Positions 7,058 to 7,610 of a stretch of 7,610 nt of DNA are shown in pieces. Each line of letters begins with the position of its first letter. Position 1 is the stretch's first letter. The notes beneath the pieces are model-generated. The model was not told the origin of the DNA and made no database searches. It was given only the letters and a program-made list of their open reading frames with translations. Source of the stretch: an uncultured Prevotellaceae bacterium. GTDB lineage: Bacteria; Bacteroidota; Bacteroidia; Bacteroidales; Muribaculaceae. Both the position numbers and the translations under genes were made by a program. Location of the stretch: positions 1 through 7,610 of the forward strand of contig CALGGO010000050.1 in the NCBI GenBank assembly GCA_937916085.1. The letters run 5' to 3'.

Positions 7058-7100
7058 AAAAGCGTGGCACGCATCATAGCGTCGCCACGCTTTTGCTTTG
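7058..7100 (+). terminator. Strong intrinsic terminator of the susC-susD operon
   Basis: AAAAGCGTGGC (7058-7068) pairs with GCCACGCTTTT (7084-7094). The stem continues inward through ACGC (7069-7072) and GCGT (7079-7082) with one bulged C at 7083, giving about 15 bp capped by the 6-nt loop ATCATA. A T-rich tail, TTTTGCTTTG, follows. It lies 45 bp after the susD stop. The A-run on the 5' side could also make it work on the opposite strand, shielding susD from leftward transcription out of the transposase. Confidence 0.9.
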
Positions 7101-7139
7101 TTGTCATCAATGATTCAGTCAATGAGTATAATCTGAACT

Positions 7140-7184
7140 TTAAGTGCGAAAAAATCTGATATTTTCTGATTTTTCCTCACTTAA
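7140..7184. repeat. Imperfect 45-bp palindrome
   Basis: TTAAGTG (7140-7146) matches CACTTAA (7178-7184). Inside it AAAAATC (7150-7156) matches GATTTTT (7168-7174), with an 11-nt centre and a largely unpaired 3/3 internal loop between the two 7-bp arms. No T-run follows on either strand, so a terminator is unlikely. It may be a protein-binding palindrome upstream of the promoter at 7207, or a subterminal structure of the insertion sequence. Confidence 0.4.
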
Positions 7185-7201
7185 CGTTCGTTTTCGTTCG
7201 T
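7185..7201 (+). promoter_or_regulatory. Paired CGTTCGT direct repeats next to the -33 element
   Basis: CGTTCGT occurs at 7185-7191 and again at 7195-7201, exactly 10 bp apart (one helical turn), ending 5 bp before the TTTG of the -33 element at 7207. This arrangement is typical of an activator or response-regulator site. The repeats are visible; the regulatory role is inferred. Confidence 0.35.
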
Positions 7202-7206
7202 ATAAT

Positions 7207-7237
7207 TTTGATTTTAAATCTAAATGCTATACCTTTG
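7207..7237 (+). promoter_or_regulatory. Consensus Bacteroidetes promoter reading rightward
   Basis: TTTG (7207-7210), a 19-bp spacer, then TACCTTTG (7230-7237) match the Bacteroidetes primary-sigma consensus (-33 TTTG, 19-21 bp, -7 TAnnTTTG) at every defined base. Transcription would start near 7244, only about 9 nt before the ATG at 7253, and would run antisense to the transposase gene. The susC-susD operon ends upstream of it, so it does not serve that operon. Confidence 0.7.
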
Positions 7238-7252
7238 CATTGAACTTTAACT

Positions 7253-7318
7253 ATGAAAAAATCTCCTGTTTTCCGCAATGAGACACCCAAACTATTTTTG
7301 GGCTATTGCGACGAGTAA
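7253..7318 (+). CDS. Short 21-codon ORF behind the consensus promoter
   Basis: An ATG 15 bp after the -7 box opens a 21-residue reading frame starting MKKSPVFRNETPKLF and closing with TAA at 7316-7318. The last nine codons overlap the transposase 3' end on the other strand. The MKK start and promoter spacing make it a plausible translated start. It could be a leader peptide, or the first codons of a host gene interrupted by the insertion sequence. I do not recognize the peptide, and the shortness leaves chance possible. Confidence 0.3.
   Translation: MKKSPVFRNETPKLFLGYCDE
7275..7310. repeat. Inverted repeat straddling the transposase stop codon
   Basis: CGCAAT (7275-7280) pairs with ATTGCG (7305-7310), and inside it CCCAAA (7286-7291) pairs with TTTGGG (7297-7302) around the 5-nt loop CTATT. 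The transposase stop codon lies in that loop. On the minus strand it could act as a 3' hairpin for the transposase mRNA, but a T-run appears only about 15 nt later, so it is not a classic intrinsic terminator. It may also lie close to the end of the insertion sequence. Confidence 0.45.
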
Positions 7319-7610
7319 TTTCTGTTCATCCGACATCTGTAGTATTGTCGTCCTCTCTTGCTTGGTCTCTGGCAAAGTGTATGTTATGGAGTAGATGTTC
7401 TTGGTCATCTCTCTGGCTTGGTTTAGAGAGAATGCCACTTTGGCCTTCTTCAATCTCCGTTCAAGCTCGAGCAGGATGGTGTATGCGGTGAAGCAGATGC
7501 AGATGTGCCCCTCGATACGGTTGCGCAGGCGGTGGTAGATGGGGCGTATGCGTAAGTCGGTCTTGTTCATGCGGAATGCGCGCTCGATGAACCACAGGTT
7601 GTGGTAGTTT
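7292..7610 (-). CDS. DDE transposase, IS4/IS1634 type, C-terminal part (runs off window)
   Basis: The last 105 residues of a cut-and-paste DDE transposase; the gene begins beyond the right edge. The visible start NYHNLWFIERAFRMNK holds the catalytic Glu of the IS4-family signature: Y, two residues, then three residues to E, then six residues to K. The E (codon 7583-7585) and K (7562-7564) are at exact spacing, while the usual Arg of the Y-R-E-K motif is Leu. It is followed by TDLRIRPIYHRLRNRIEGHI and a hydrophobic helix, typical of the C-terminal RNase H-fold region of IS1634-like enzymes. The catalytic Asp residues are outside the window, so activity cannot be judged. It converges on the susC-susD operon, separated by the terminator at 7058-7100. 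A promoter on the opposite strand reads into its 3' end. Confidence 0.88.
   Translation of the reverse strand, partial: NYHNLWFIERAFRMNKTDLRIRPIYHRLRNRIEGHICICFTAYTILLELERRLKKAKVAFSLNQAREMTKNIYSITYTLPETKQERTTILQMSDEQKLLVAIAQK

Larger units (their letters stand above)
7014..7291. other. Non-coding region between susD and the transposase
   Basis: It holds, in order, the operon terminator (7058-7100), an AT-rich stretch with the direct repeat TCAATGA (7107-7113 and 7119-7125), an imperfect 45-bp palindrome (7140-7184), paired CGTTCGT motifs (7185-7201), a consensus rightward promoter (7207-7237) and a short ORF start (7253). Somewhere here must lie the end of the insertion sequence whose transposase starts right of the window. 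I could not fix that end because the other terminal repeat is not in view. Confidence 0.5.

Noticed and set aside
6492..7070. Minus-strand open frame of 192 codons over the 3' end of susD
   Set aside because: Shadow of susD; its start lies inside the terminator hairpin and its peptide shows no family features.
7306..7491. Plus-strand frame of 61 codons opposite the transposase
   Set aside because: Antisense to a clear transposase C-terminus; no family features beyond the possibility of an antisense transcript noted separately.
1..7610. CRISPR array, tRNA or rRNA genes
   Set aside because: No regularly spaced repeats, no cloverleaf with conserved TΨC-like sequence, and no rRNA-like stretch were seen on either strand.

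Overview
The window looks like chromosomal DNA from a gut or oral Bacteroidales bacterium (Prevotella/Segatella, Muribaculaceae or Bacteroides type; genus not resolved). It carries a SusC/RagA–SusD/RagB outer-membrane pair, its genes lack Shine-Dalgarno sequences, and it contains an exact Bacteroidetes-type promoter (TTTG, 19 bp, TAnnTTTG).

Layout: positions 1-250 are gene-free and very AT-rich, with a perfect 13-bp palindrome and a candidate -7 box. Positions 251-1588 (+) encode a complete tyrosine recombinase with all catalytic residues. Positions 1589-1811 are an intergenic region in which a GC-richer block with dyads and repeated TGCTC motifs lies between AT-rich flanks. Positions 1812-5012 (+) encode a SusC-type TonB-dependent transporter. 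Positions 5034-7013 (+) encode its SusD-type lipoprotein partner, 21 bp downstream and almost certainly cotranscribed. A strong intrinsic terminator lies at 7058-7100. Positions 7101-7290 hold palindromes, short direct repeats and a consensus promoter pointing right into a 21-codon ORF. From 7292 to the window edge, on the minus strand, is the C-terminal end of an IS4/IS1634-type DDE transposase.

Function: SusC and SusD would form a 'pedal-bin' importer that captures an oligosaccharide or similar ligand at the cell surface and brings it into the periplasm using TonB energy. No hydrolase, sensor or sigma/anti-sigma gene is visible, so the substrate cannot be inferred and the pair looks like an orphan or the edge of a utilization locus.

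The most interesting point is the recombinase immediately upstream of and codirectional with susC, with a structured spacer and no recognizable standard promoter in front of susC. In Bacteroidales, tyrosine recombinases beside SusC/SusD genes can control phase variation by DNA inversion. Whether this one does is inference, because no long inverted-repeat pair defining an invertible segment is visible inside the window. The second point is the consensus promoter at 7207-7237 that reads antisense into the transposase gene.
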